A stretch of DNA of 64,000 nt from Microlunatus flavus (lineage in GTDB: Bacteria > Actinomycetota > Actinomycetes > Propionibacteriales > Propionibacteriaceae). The stretch covers positions 1-64,000 of the forward strand of contig NZ_FOFA01000005.1 in assembly GCF_900110855.1 (NCBI RefSeq), read 5' to 3'. Position 1 is the stretch's first letter, and every line of letters begins with the position of its first letter. This document shows, piece by piece, positions 23,134 to 31,657 of this stretch. The notes below the pieces were generated by a model, which was not told where the DNA came from, ran no database searches, and was given only the letters and a program-made list of their open reading frames with translations. A program made the translations under genes and the position numbers.

Positions 23134-23721
23134 GTGGGGTTCACCAAGGCGGAGCTGGAGGCGTTCCGGGACGCGAGCGTGCCGGACTTCGTGGGCCCGG
23201 AGCCGCGGCTGGTCTTCGTCGGCATCAACCCCGGCCTGTGGACGGCGGCGGTCCAGACGCACTTCGCGCGCCCGGGCAACCGCTTCTACCCCGCCTTGCA
23301 GCTGGCCGAGATCATCGACCGCCGCATCGACCCGGCGACCGGGCTCACGCCGGACGACCGCGCGTACTTCCTCGCTCGCGGCCTCGGCAACACGAACCTC
23401 GTCAACCGCGCCACCGCCCGCGCCGACGAGCTGACGAACGACGAGCTGCGGGCGGGCCGTGCCCGGCTGGAGGCGTTCGTCGCCGAGCACCGCCCGCGCG
23501 TGGTGGCGGTGGCGGGCGTGACGGCGTACCGGACCGCCTTCGGCGAGCCGAAGGCCACGGCCGGGGAGCAGCCGCACGGCATCGGACCGGCCGGTCACGA
23601 GGCGCGGCTGTGGGTCGTGCCCAACCCGAGCGGGCTGAACGCGCACGACACGATCGCCAGCCTCGCGGCCGCGTACGCCGCACCCGCCCGGGCCGCCGGG
23701 CTGCTCCCCGAGGTGGGGTGA
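23134..23721 (+). CDS. mug: G/U mismatch-specific DNA glycosylase
   Basis: A 195-residue member of the uracil-DNA glycosylase superfamily, Mug/TDG branch. The active-site motif is LVFVGINPGLWTAAVQ, and the intercalation-loop region is VVPNPSGLNAHDT. It removes uracil or ethenocytosine opposite G to start base-excision repair. It is somewhat longer than E. coli Mug (168 residues). It starts at GTG 10 bases after the PH-like gene. Confidence 0.93.
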   Translation: MGFTKAELEAFRDASVPDFVGPEPRLVFVGINPGLWTAAVQTHFARPGNRFYPALQLAEIIDRRIDPATGLTPDDRAYFLARGLGNTNLVNRATARADELTNDELRAGRARLEAFVAEHRPRVVAVAGVTAYRTAFGEPKATAGEQPHGIGPAGHEARLWVVPNPSGLNAHDTIASLAAAYAAPARAAGLLPEVG

Positions 23722-23767
23722 CCGCGTCCCGGACAGCGGCTTGGCGGTGTGTGCTCGAATGTCACCC

Positions 23768-25045
23768 ATGCCCTCCGGACCCGCGGCCTACCCGATCAGC
23801 CAGCACGTCCTCGACAACGGGCTCCGGGTGCTGGTCAGCCCCGACCACGGTGCGCCCGTCGTCGCCGTCAACCTCTGGTACGACGTCGGCTCCCGCGACG
23901 AGGAGGCGGGCCGCACCGGCTTCGCGCACCTCTTCGAGCACGTGATGTTCCAGGGCTCAGCGAACGTCGCCTCCGGCGCGCACATCGGGCTCCTGCAGGC
24001 GGCCGGCGCCTCGGTCAACGCGACGACCTGGTTCGACCGCACCAACTACTTCGAGACGCTGCCCGTCGGCGGCCTGGACCTCGCGCTGTGGCTCGAGGCC
24101 GACCGGATGGGCAGCCTGCTCGACGCCCTCACCGAGGACAACCTGAACACCCAGCGCGAGGTGGTCAAGGAGGAGAAGCGGCAGCGCTACGACAACGTCC
24201 CCTACGGCGACGTCATGCAGCGGCTGAACTCGCTCACCTTCCCCGCCGACCACCCGTACGGGCACACGACGATCGGCTCGATGGCCGACCTCGACGCGGC
24301 CAGCCTGGCCGACGCGCACGCCTTCTTCGCGCGGCACTACATGCCCAACAACGCGGTCCTGTCCGTCGTCGGCGACGTGGAGGTCGACGACGCGCTGGCG
24401 CGCGTGGAGCGCTACTTCGGCGGCCTGGCCCGCGGCGACGCCCCGCCGCACCCGCCGCGCGACGTCCTCGGGCCGCTGACCGGCACCGAGCGCGAGGAGA
24501 CGTCAGCCGACGTCCCCGCCGAGGCGGTCTACCTCGCCTGGCGCCTGCCCGCCCGCGGGACCCGCGCGTTCGACGCCCTGGACCTGTTCTTCGGCGTGCT
24601 CGGCCACGGCCAGACGTCCCGGCTGCACAAGGCGCTCGTCCGCGACGCCGAGGTCGCCGAGAGCGCGGGCGCGGCGAGCACCGGCCTGATCGGCGGCAAC
24701 TCCTTCGGCTACGCGTACGCCCGCGCCCGCGGCGGCGAGGACCTCGCCGCCGTCGAGGAGGCGCTGGTCGCCCAGATCGACCGGCTCGAGGCCGAGGGCC
24801 CGACCGACACCGAGCTCAAGCGGGCCAAGGCGCAGTACGAGCGGCACTGGCTCCACGAGCTGTCCCGCGTCGACAGCCGGGCCGACGCGCTCGGCGAGTA
24901 CGCGACCCTCGAGGGCGACCCCGAGCTCGTCAACACCCGCATGGCCGAGGTCGACGCCGTGACCCCCGACGACGTGGCCTCGGCCGTCGAGGAGTGGTTC
25001 GGCAGCGACCGCCGCGCGACCCTGCTCTACCGGAAGGCAGCATGA
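23768..25045 (+). CDS. M16-family zinc peptidase, catalytic subunit
   Basis: A 425-residue pitrilysin/mitochondrial-processing-peptidase-like protein. The inverted zinc motif HxxEH is present as GFAHLFEHVMFQG (about residues 58-70). The downstream Glu ligand is expected in the segment around EDNLNTQREVVKEEKRQR. It has half of an M16 clam-shell. The next gene encodes the second half and overlaps it by ATGA, so they likely form a heterodimer like MPP-beta/alpha. There is no signal peptide, so action is cytosolic. An ATG at 23759 is an alternative start. Confidence 0.93.
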   Translation: MPSGPAAYPISQHVLDNGLRVLVSPDHGAPVVAVNLWYDVGSRDEEAGRTGFAHLFEHVMFQGSANVASGAHIGLLQAAGASVNATTWFDRTNYFETLPVGGLDLALWLEADRMGSLLDALTEDNLNTQREVVKEEKRQRYDNVPYGDVMQRLNSLTFPADHPYGHTTIGSMADLDAASLADAHAFFARHYMPNNAVLSVVGDVEVDDALARVERYFGGLARGDAPPHPPRDVLGPLTGTEREETSADVPAEAVYLAWRLPARGTRAFDALDLFFGVLGHGQTSRLHKALVRDAEVAESAGAASTGLIGGNSFGYAYARARGGEDLAAVEEALVAQIDRLEAEGPTDTELKRAKAQYERHWLHELSRVDSRADALGEYATLEGDPELVNTRMAEVDAVTPDDVASAVEEWFGSDRRATLLYRKAA

Positions 25046-26433
25046 GCACCCCGAGCACGAGCGGTCCCTCTGGCCGCAGCGGCTGGCACGCCGCCCCGCA
25101 GCCCGACGTCGCCGCGCCCGGCGCGTGGTCGTTCCCCGAGCCGGTCGTCAGCACCCTCGGCAACGGCATCGAGCTGGTCTGCTTCGACCTGCCCGGCCAG
25201 CAGGTCGTGTCCGCCCACCTCGTCCTCGACACCCCCCTGAACGGCGAGGAGCGCGAGCTCGAGGGCGTCGCCACGATCGCCTCCCGCACCCTCGACGAGG
25301 GCACCCGCAACCACCCCGGCGAGGAGTTCGCCGAGGTGCTCGAGACCGAGGGCGCCGGCTTCGGCATCGAGGTGTCGCTCTCGGGGGTCCAGGCCGTGCT
25401 CGACGTGCCGGTCTCGCACCTCGAGCAGGCGTTCGCGCTGTTCAGCGAGGCCGTCACCCAGCCCGAGATCGCCGACGCCGACGTGGCGCGGCACGTGCAG
25501 ATCCGGCTCGCGCAGATCGAGCAGGCCTCCGCGAACTCGGCCCAGCTGGCCTCCACCGCGTTCCGCGAGTCGGTCTTCGACCCGGACAGCCGCGCCTCGC
25601 GGATGAGCGGCGGCGAGGCCGAGAGCGTCGCCCGGGTGGACGGCGCGTCGGCCCGGCGCTTCCACGCCGAGCGGTTTGGCCCGGCCGGGGCCAGCCTCGT
25701 GCTCGCCGGCGACTTCGGCGGCCTCGACCCCCAGGAGCTGGCGGAGCGGTGGTTCGGCGGCTGGGCCAACGACGCCCAGGTCCGTACGCCGCAGGAGGTC
25801 GCCGCCCCGGCGCCCAGGCGGCAGGTGGTGCTCCACCGGCCCGGCGCGGTCCAGGCCGACGTGCGCTACGGCGGGTTCGGGATCGACCGCCTCGACCCGC
25901 GCTGGCCGGCGGCGAGCGTCGCCACGTACGCGATGGGCGGGGCGTTCCTGTCCCGGCTCAACGCCGTGCTGCGCGAGGAGAAGGGCTACACCTACGGCGT
26001 GCGGATGTCGCTGACGCCGCTGCGCACGGCCGGCAGCTTCGCCATCGGCGGCTCGTTCCGGACCGACGTGCTCGCCGACTCGGTCCGCCTGGCCCGCGAG
26101 CTGGCCGACGTGCGCGAGCGGCCGTTCACCGCAGCCGAGGTCGCCGACGCGGTGACCTACTCGACCGGCATCTCGCCGCTGCGCTACGCGACCGCCGACG
26201 GCGTCGCCGACCAGGCCGCCGTCAACCGGCTCGTCGGCCTCGGCGACGACTACGTGACCCGCAACCTCGCCGAGCTCCGCGCGGTCACGCCCGAGGCGGC
26301 GACGGAGGCGTACACCTCGCTGATCGATGTCGACGCGCTCACCCTCGTCGTCGTCGGCGACGCCGACGTCATCGCCGACCCGCTGCGCGAGCTCGGGTTC
26401 GACGACCTGGAGGTCGTCCGCCCCGAGGGCTGA
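25042..26433 (+). CDS. M16-family protein, non-catalytic partner
   Basis: A 463-residue M16-fold protein. At the position of the zinc motif it shows GVATIASRTLDEGTRN instead of HxxEH, so it cannot bind catalytic zinc in the usual way. The C-terminal half keeps the family R/Y pair in LNAVLREEKGYTYGVRMSLTP, which positions substrate. Pairing with the catalytic gene upstream (4-base overlap) and the presence of the substrate-side motif fit an alpha-type partner. A strong terminator follows. Confidence 0.92.
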   Translation: MSTPSTSGPSGRSGWHAAPQPDVAAPGAWSFPEPVVSTLGNGIELVCFDLPGQQVVSAHLVLDTPLNGEERELEGVATIASRTLDEGTRNHPGEEFAEVLETEGAGFGIEVSLSGVQAVLDVPVSHLEQAFALFSEAVTQPEIADADVARHVQIRLAQIEQASANSAQLASTAFRESVFDPDSRASRMSGGEAESVARVDGASARRFHAERFGPAGASLVLAGDFGGLDPQELAERWFGGWANDAQVRTPQEVAAPAPRRQVVLHRPGAVQADVRYGGFGIDRLDPRWPAASVATYAMGGAFLSRLNAVLREEKGYTYGVRMSLTPLRTAGSFAIGGSFRTDVLADSVRLARELADVRERPFTAAEVADAVTYSTGISPLRYATADGVADQAAVNRLVGLGDDYVTRNLAELRAVTPEAATEAYTSLIDVDALTLVVVGDADVIADPLRELGFDDLEVVRPEG

Positions 26434-26451
26434 TCCCGCCGTCCCGGAACG

Positions 26452-26491
26452 ACGAAGCCCCCTGGACCTGTGAAGGTCCAGGGGGCTTCGT
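26452..26491. terminator. Bidirectional intrinsic terminator
   Basis: An 18-bp perfect stem (26452-26469 with 26474-26491) closes a GTGA loop. It sits between the convergent M16 operon and UPF0182 gene and serves both. The core is GCCCCCTGGACCT. There is little T-tract, as usual in high-GC actinobacteria. Confidence 0.92.
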
Positions 26492-26497
26492 GCACGG

Positions 26498-29341
26498 CTA
26501 CCGGCCCAGGGCCCGCTGGGCCTTGACCAGGTCTTCCTGCATCTGGTTGATCTTGGTCTGGTACTCACCGAGGTTGCCCGCGGTCAGCGCCTTCTGCGCG
26601 TCGGAGTAGGCCTTCGACGCGTCGTCGAGCGCCGCCACCGCAGCCGGGTTGTCCGCCTTGCCCGGCGTCCCGGTGCCCGGGTCGGACCCCTCGCCCTCCT
26701 CGGTGGTGGCGCCGGCGTTGCCGCTGAACACCTGGTCCAGGGCCGCCTGCAGCGAGGTGCCGAAGCCGACCGACTGCCCGAACCGCACCACCACGAAGCG
26801 GAGCACCGGGTACGAACCCGTCGCGCCGGGCCTCTGCGCGTAGACCGGCATGGCGTAGAGCAGACCGCCGCCCAGGGGCAGGGTCAGCAGGTTGCCGAAC
26901 GACGCCTGCGCGCTGCCCTGCGCCGTGAAGTTCCGCAGCGCGGCGCTCACGGACTCGTTGGTCGTCATGGCGTTGAACGACTGCCCGGGCCCGTCGATCT
27001 GGGTCGTGTCCGACATCTGCAGGATGCGGATCCGGCCGTAGTCCGGGCTCGAGGCGTCGGCGTTCACGGCCATGTACGCGGCCAGGTTCGAGCGGCCGTT
27101 CGGGACGTACGCGGTCGTCAGCGAGAAGATCGCGTTCGGGTCGCCCGGCCACTTCACCGACAGGTAGAAGGGCTGCTCGACCGAGCCGGTCGAGGCCGCG
27201 TTGACCGGGTCGCGCGGGATCTCCCACAGGCTCGACTGCCGGTACCAGGTGCCGGGGTCGGTCTGGTGGTAGCGCGCGAGGATCTGGCGCTGCACCTTGA
27301 AGTAGTCCTGCGGGTAGCGCAGGTGCGCCAGCAGGTCGGCCGGGATCGCGCTCTTGGGCTGGATGACGCTGCCGAAGACCTTGCGCCACGTCTGCAGCAC
27401 CGGGTCGGACTCGTCCCAGGCGTAGAGCTTGACCGTGCCGTCGTACGCGTCGACCACGGCCTTGACCGAGTTGCGCATGTAGTTGATCTCCTGGCCCGGC
27501 TGGGCCACGACCTGCGTCCCCGGCGTCGCCGTCTGGCTGTCCGCGGTCGTCTGCGCCAGGTTGATGCGCTCGCTGTTGGGATAGCTGTTCGACGTCGTGT
27601 AGCCGTCGACGATCCACACGATCCGGCCCTGCACGACCGCCGGGTAGGCGTCGCCGTCGACCTTGAGCCACGGCGCCGCCTGCTGCACCCGCTCGCGCGG
27701 CGTGCGGTCGTAGATGATCTTCGACGCCTCGTTGACGCGGTCCGACAGCAGGATGTTGATGTCGGCGAACTTCGCGGCGTAGAGCAGCTTGTGCCACAGG
27801 CTGCCGATCGAGACGCCGCCCTTGCCGGTGTAGGTGTAGTTGGGCCCGCCCGGGGTGTCGAGCTCGATGGGTGGCGCCCCCGCCGGCGCGCCGACGATCG
27901 AGTACTCGCTCGGGTTGAGGCCCTGGAGCTCGCCGAAGTAGACGCGCGGCTCGTGCTCGGCGATCTTGCCCGTCGGCGGGATGCCCTCGGTGATCCACTG
28001 CGGCTCGCCCGTGGCCTGCGCCCGGTTGCCGTACGCGGACACGAGCCCGAAGCCGTGGGTGTAGACGGTCTTGAGGTTGTTCCAGTTCTTGCCCTCGACG
28101 CCGTCGAGGTTCATCTCGCGCACGGCGACGACGGCGTCGGTCTCCTGGCCGTCGATCGTGTAGCGGTCGACGTCGAGGATCTTGGGGAACTGGTAGTAGC
28201 CGCGGACCTGCTGCAGCTGCTCGTAGGTCGGCGAGACCGCGCTCGGGTCGATCAGGCGGATGCCCGGCAGCGCCTCCGCGTCCGAGCGCAGCTGGCCGGC
28301 CGTCGCCGTCTGCGTCGCGGAGTAGTCGGTGACCTCGGAGTCGGCCACGTCGTACGCAGCGCGCGTCGCGTCGATGTTGCGCTGGATGTACGTCCGCTCG
28401 CGCAGCTCCTCGCTGGGACGGACGCTGAAGTACTGGACCGCACCCGGGTAGACGTAGCCGAGCACGATGGCCGACAGGATCAGCAGCACCAGGCCCGCGG
28501 TCGGGACCACCCAGCGCTGCAGCAGCGCGTTGCCGAGGAACAGCAGCGCGACGATGCCCGCGGCGATCGCGAGGATGAGCTTGGCGTTCGCCGTCGCGTT
28601 GTCGGCGGTGTAGGAGATGCCGGTGAACAGCGGCGTGGTCTTGGTGACCTCGAGGCCGTACTGGTCGAACCAGTAGCTGGCGCCGCGGACCAGCAGCGTG
28701 AGCCCGACGAGGATCGACAGGTGCGCCTGGGCGGCGGTCGAGCCCCCGCGGCGCGGGCCGCTGAAGCGCACGGCGCCCATCACGTAGTGCATGACGGCCG
28801 CGGCCAGCACGCTGATGGTCAGCGCGGCGAACGCGAACGACAGGACGAAGCGCCACCAGGGGTAGGAGAAGACGAAGAAGGAGACGTCGAGGCCGTACTG
28901 CGGGTCGCGGACCCCGAACCCGGTCCGCTCGCTCCAGGCGAGGAAGGTCAGCGACTGCCCGCTGGCCGCAGCGCCCGCGAACAGGCCGACGACCACGCCG
29001 ATCGCGACCATGACCCAGATGAAGCGGGTCTCGACGATCTCGCGGTAGCGCTCCAGCAGCGGGCTCGTCGGGCCCTGCGGCCGGAAGCGGGGGCGCAGCC
29101 GGTACGCGATGGCCGCGTTCGCCGCGACCAGGCCGGCCATGACCAGGCCGAAGACGAGGAACAGGCCCGTACGGGTCAGCAGCATGGTGCTGAAGACCGA
29201 GCCGAAGTCGAACGAGCGGTACCACGGGCGCGAGGTCCACACGTTGGTGAAGAGGGCGAAGGCCACGACCAGGACGGCCACGACCACCAGGGTGGGCAGG
29301 ATGGCGCCTCGTCGTCGTCCCGGCGCCCGCACGCTGCTCAA
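26498..29341 (-). CDS. UPF0182-family large membrane protein
   Basis: A 947-residue protein, the ortholog of M. tuberculosis Rv3193c by family and synteny. The N-terminal 350 residues hold about seven membrane spans, starting ILPTLVVVAVLVVAFALF. A large extracytoplasmic domain follows (YIQRNIDATRAAYDV, TDPGTWYRQSSLWEIPRDP, NLLTLPLGGGLLYAMPVY). An acidic linker and a short coiled-coil tail (QTKINQMQEDLVKAQRAL) end it. Function is unknown. The start is uncertain: TTG 29341 has a GAGGGG site at suitable spacing, and GTG 29332 is the next choice. Confidence 0.9.
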   Translation of the reverse strand: MSSVRAPGRRRGAILPTLVVVAVLVVAFALFTNVWTSRPWYRSFDFGSVFSTMLLTRTGLFLVFGLVMAGLVAANAAIAYRLRPRFRPQGPTSPLLERYREIVETRFIWVMVAIGVVVGLFAGAAASGQSLTFLAWSERTGFGVRDPQYGLDVSFFVFSYPWWRFVLSFAFAALTISVLAAAVMHYVMGAVRFSGPRRGGSTAAQAHLSILVGLTLLVRGASYWFDQYGLEVTKTTPLFTGISYTADNATANAKLILAIAAGIVALLFLGNALLQRWVVPTAGLVLLILSAIVLGYVYPGAVQYFSVRPSEELRERTYIQRNIDATRAAYDVADSEVTDYSATQTATAGQLRSDAEALPGIRLIDPSAVSPTYEQLQQVRGYYQFPKILDVDRYTIDGQETDAVVAVREMNLDGVEGKNWNNLKTVYTHGFGLVSAYGNRAQATGEPQWITEGIPPTGKIAEHEPRVYFGELQGLNPSEYSIVGAPAGAPPIELDTPGGPNYTYTGKGGVSIGSLWHKLLYAAKFADINILLSDRVNEASKIIYDRTPRERVQQAAPWLKVDGDAYPAVVQGRIVWIVDGYTTSNSYPNSERINLAQTTADSQTATPGTQVVAQPGQEINYMRNSVKAVVDAYDGTVKLYAWDESDPVLQTWRKVFGSVIQPKSAIPADLLAHLRYPQDYFKVQRQILARYHQTDPGTWYRQSSLWEIPRDPVNAASTGSVEQPFYLSVKWPGDPNAIFSLTTAYVPNGRSNLAAYMAVNADASSPDYGRIRILQMSDTTQIDGPGQSFNAMTTNESVSAALRNFTAQGSAQASFGNLLTLPLGGGLLYAMPVYAQRPGATGSYPVLRFVVVRFGQSVGFGTSLQAALDQVFSGNAGATTEEGEGSDPGTGTPGKADNPAAVAALDDASKAYSDAQKALTAGNLGEYQTKINQMQEDLVKAQRALGR

Positions 29342-29388
29342 ACCGATCGTCCCCTCGTCACTGCCTCGCCCCGGGCGACCCGCCGGGG

Positions 29389-29949
29389 TCAGCCAAGGGT
29401 ATGCGCCAAGGCTGTGGCCAGCCCCGGCACGAGATCCGTGCCGCCCAGGAGCTCGTCGGGCTGGGACCGCAGCCGGGCCACGCCGTGCTGCGACCCGCTG
29501 CGGTCGACACCGACGACGACGCGGACCTCCTGGGCCGCCGGGTGCTCCGCCACCACCGCCGCGGCCTGCTCCGGGTCGTCGGGCAGGTCGACCTCGGCCG
29601 ACGACGGCAGGAACGTGCGCACCGTCGCCAGGGCGGTCCCGAAGACCTCGTCGGGCCACTCGATGCCCTCGAGGTCGCCGAGCAGGTCGCCGGAACCGAC
29701 GAAGGTGTCCTGCTCGATCGCGGTCAGCGAGCCGGGCGCCGCGCCGTCCGCGCTGGTGCGCAGCCCGAGCGAGCGGGCCAGGTCGGGCTCGGCCGCGGCG
29801 AGCGCGTCGGTCTCGACGAGCGCGAACAGCCGCGGCGGCGCGTCCCAGCCGCCGTCGGCGACGTGGTGCTCGAGCTCGACCAGGGCGGCGACGAGCGCCT
29901 CGCCGCGGTCCTCCGGGGAGACCGGGGCGGCGGGCATGGACGGGGGCAT
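29389..29949 (-). CDS. PPA1309-family protein
   Basis: A 186-residue acidic cytosolic protein of a family named after a Propionibacterium gene and found across actinobacteria. VAALVELEHHVADGGWDAPPRLFALV opens it, followed by IEWPDEVFGTALATVRTFLP and EHPAAQEVRVVVGVDRSG. Function is unknown. It lies between the Lon-like protease gene and UPF0182, its usual neighbours. ATG 29949 follows GAGG at good spacing. Confidence 0.88.
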   Translation of the reverse strand: MPPSMPAAPVSPEDRGEALVAALVELEHHVADGGWDAPPRLFALVETDALAAAEPDLARSLGLRTSADGAAPGSLTAIEQDTFVGSGDLLGDLEGIEWPDEVFGTALATVRTFLPSSAEVDLPDDPEQAAAVVAEHPAAQEVRVVVGVDRSGSQHGVARLRSQPDELLGGTDLVPGLATALAHTLG

Positions 29950-30017
29950 GGAGACCTCGGAGGGGGACGCGACGAGACGGGACGGGGTGGGGACGCTACG
30001 GGGTCGGGACGGCGGGG

Positions 30018-31082
30018 TCAGCAGGTGGGCAGCGCGTCGGCCGCGGCGGGCGAGTCGAGCGAGCGCACGGAGCGGATGGCGTCGTTCAGCGTCGCGACGC
30101 GCACGAGGCGCATCGTGGTCCGCACGCCGGCCAGGTCGCCGCAGTTCGGGGCGGGCACGAGGAACGTGGTCGCGCCGGCCGCCTGCGCACCGGCGATCTT
30201 CTCCTGGATCCCGCCGATCCCCCCGACCACGCCGGTCGGGTTGATCGTCCCGGTGCCGGCCACGTGCTGGCCGGCGAACAGCGCACCGGGGGTGAGCTTG
30301 TCGTAGATGGCCAGCGCGAAGACCAGGCCCGCGCTCGGGCCGCCGATCTTCTGGCCGAGGTCGTAGGAGATGCGCGGCGTGTACGCGTACCCGGTCCCGA
30401 GGGTGATGCCGACCTGGACGCCGGTCCCGGAGGTCTGCGGCGCCGGCATGAGCGGCACGCTGACGCGGACCTTGTCGCGCAGCACCACGAACGTGAGCTG
30501 CCGGCCCGCCTGGGCCTGCCGGACGGCCGCCTGCACGAGCGCGGGGGTGGGGGTCGCGGTCCCGTCGACCGAGACGACCAGGTCGCCCGGGCGCAGGTGG
30601 CCCTGGGCCGGGCTGCCGACCGTCACCGAGGCGATGGCGGGCAGCTGCTCGACCGGGCGCTGGCTCGCCCGCAGCGCGGCGACGACCGCGTCGTCCTGCG
30701 CGCTGACCATCATCTCGGCGTCGGCGTCCTCGACGTCCTCGGCCGACCGCCCCGCCGGGTAGACGGCCTCGCGCGGCAGCGCGTCGTGGTCGGGACGGAA
30801 GTAGGCGACCAGCGCCTGCGGCAGGCTCAGCCGGGAGTCGGCGGCGGTCGTCGAGACCACCGTCATGTCCAGCCGGCCCTCGGTCGGGTAGGTGGTGACG
30901 TCGGAGATCGCGATGATCGGCTGCGTCCCGGCGCCGCCGGTGGCGAGGACGTCGCGCGCGGTGCCCGGCGACCAGGTGACGTACGGGACCGGCAGCACGG
31001 CGACCAGCACGGCGAGGACGACGAACGCCGCCGCCGCCGCGAAGGCCGTGACCGTCTGGCGGGTCAGCGCGGAACGCCTCAC
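30018..31082 (-). CDS. PDZ-domain Lon-like (S16) serine protease, YlbL type
   Basis: A 354-residue membrane-anchored protease, ortholog of Rv3194c by synteny. One N-terminal span (VTAFAAAAAFVVLAVLVAVLPV) is followed by a PDZ domain (GSPAQGHLRPGDLVVSVDG, about residues 165-200). The S16 catalytic domain has the Ser in KIGGPSAGLVFALAIYDKL and the Lys in GVVGGIGGIQEKIAGAQAAG. It should cleave envelope proteins on the outer side. The GTG at 31082 overlaps the moaE stop by 4 bases, favouring it over the longer frame. Confidence 0.92.
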   Translation of the reverse strand: MRRSALTRQTVTAFAAAAAFVVLAVLVAVLPVPYVTWSPGTARDVLATGGAGTQPIIAISDVTTYPTEGRLDMTVVSTTAADSRLSLPQALVAYFRPDHDALPREAVYPAGRSAEDVEDADAEMMVSAQDDAVVAALRASQRPVEQLPAIASVTVGSPAQGHLRPGDLVVSVDGTATPTPALVQAAVRQAQAGRQLTFVVLRDKVRVSVPLMPAPQTSGTGVQVGITLGTGYAYTPRISYDLGQKIGGPSAGLVFALAIYDKLTPGALFAGQHVAGTGTINPTGVVGGIGGIQEKIAGAQAAGATTFLVPAPNCGDLAGVRTTMRLVRVATLNDAIRSVRSLDSPAAADALPTC

Positions 31083-31513
31083 GCGAGCCCCACCCACTCG
31101 GTGCGCCCGTCGGTGAGCTCCTGCTCCTTCCAGATCGGCACCTGCTCCTTGAGCGTGTCGATCAGGTGGCGGCAGGCCTCCAGCGCGGCCTCGCGGTGCG
31201 CGGCCCCGACGGCCACGACGACGGCGAGGTCGCCGACCTCGAGGTGGCCGGTGCGGTGCGAGACCGCGACGGAGAGCACGTCGTACGCGGCCGCCGTCCG
31301 CTCCGCGCAGGCGGCGAGGGCGGCGGCGGCGCTGGGGTGCGCGGTGTAGTCGAGGCTGGTGACCGAGGTGCCGTGGTCGTGGTCGCGGACCACGCCGACG
31401 AAGAGCCCGATCCCGCCGACCTGCGGGTCGCTCACCTGGGCCAGCAGCCGGTCGACGCTGAGCGGTGCGTCGCTCACGCTCGCCTCGCGGACCACGACAC
31501 GCGGGGCTGCCAT
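31079..31513 (-). CDS. moaE: Molybdopterin synthase catalytic subunit MoaE
   Basis: A 144-residue MoaE. LFVGVVRDHDHGTSVTSLDY carries the conserved N-terminal Arg region. HREAALEACRHLIDTLK and EQVPIWKEQE hold the catalytic Lys residues that transfer sulfur to precursor Z. It supplies cofactor for enzymes such as the sulfite-oxidase-fold protein at 16551. The small subunit moaD is not in the window. Overlapped by the S16 protease gene, it is the first gene of a four-gene minus-strand run. Confidence 0.92.
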   Translation of the reverse strand: MAAPRVVVREASVSDAPLSVDRLLAQVSDPQVGGIGLFVGVVRDHDHGTSVTSLDYTAHPSAAAALAACAERTAAAYDVLSVAVSHRTGHLEVGDLAVVVAVGAAHREAALEACRHLIDTLKEQVPIWKEQELTDGRTEWVGLA

Positions 31514-31657
31514 GTCCTCGAGGTTAACCGAGCAGGCCCGCCGGTACGCCGACAGCGATCGGTCGGTCGTGACCCGGGCGCGGCCGTGGCGCCCCGCGTA
31601 CCGTGGAGGGACGCCTCAGCGGCCGGACCGACGGCCCTCGCGACCTCAGGAGACCTC

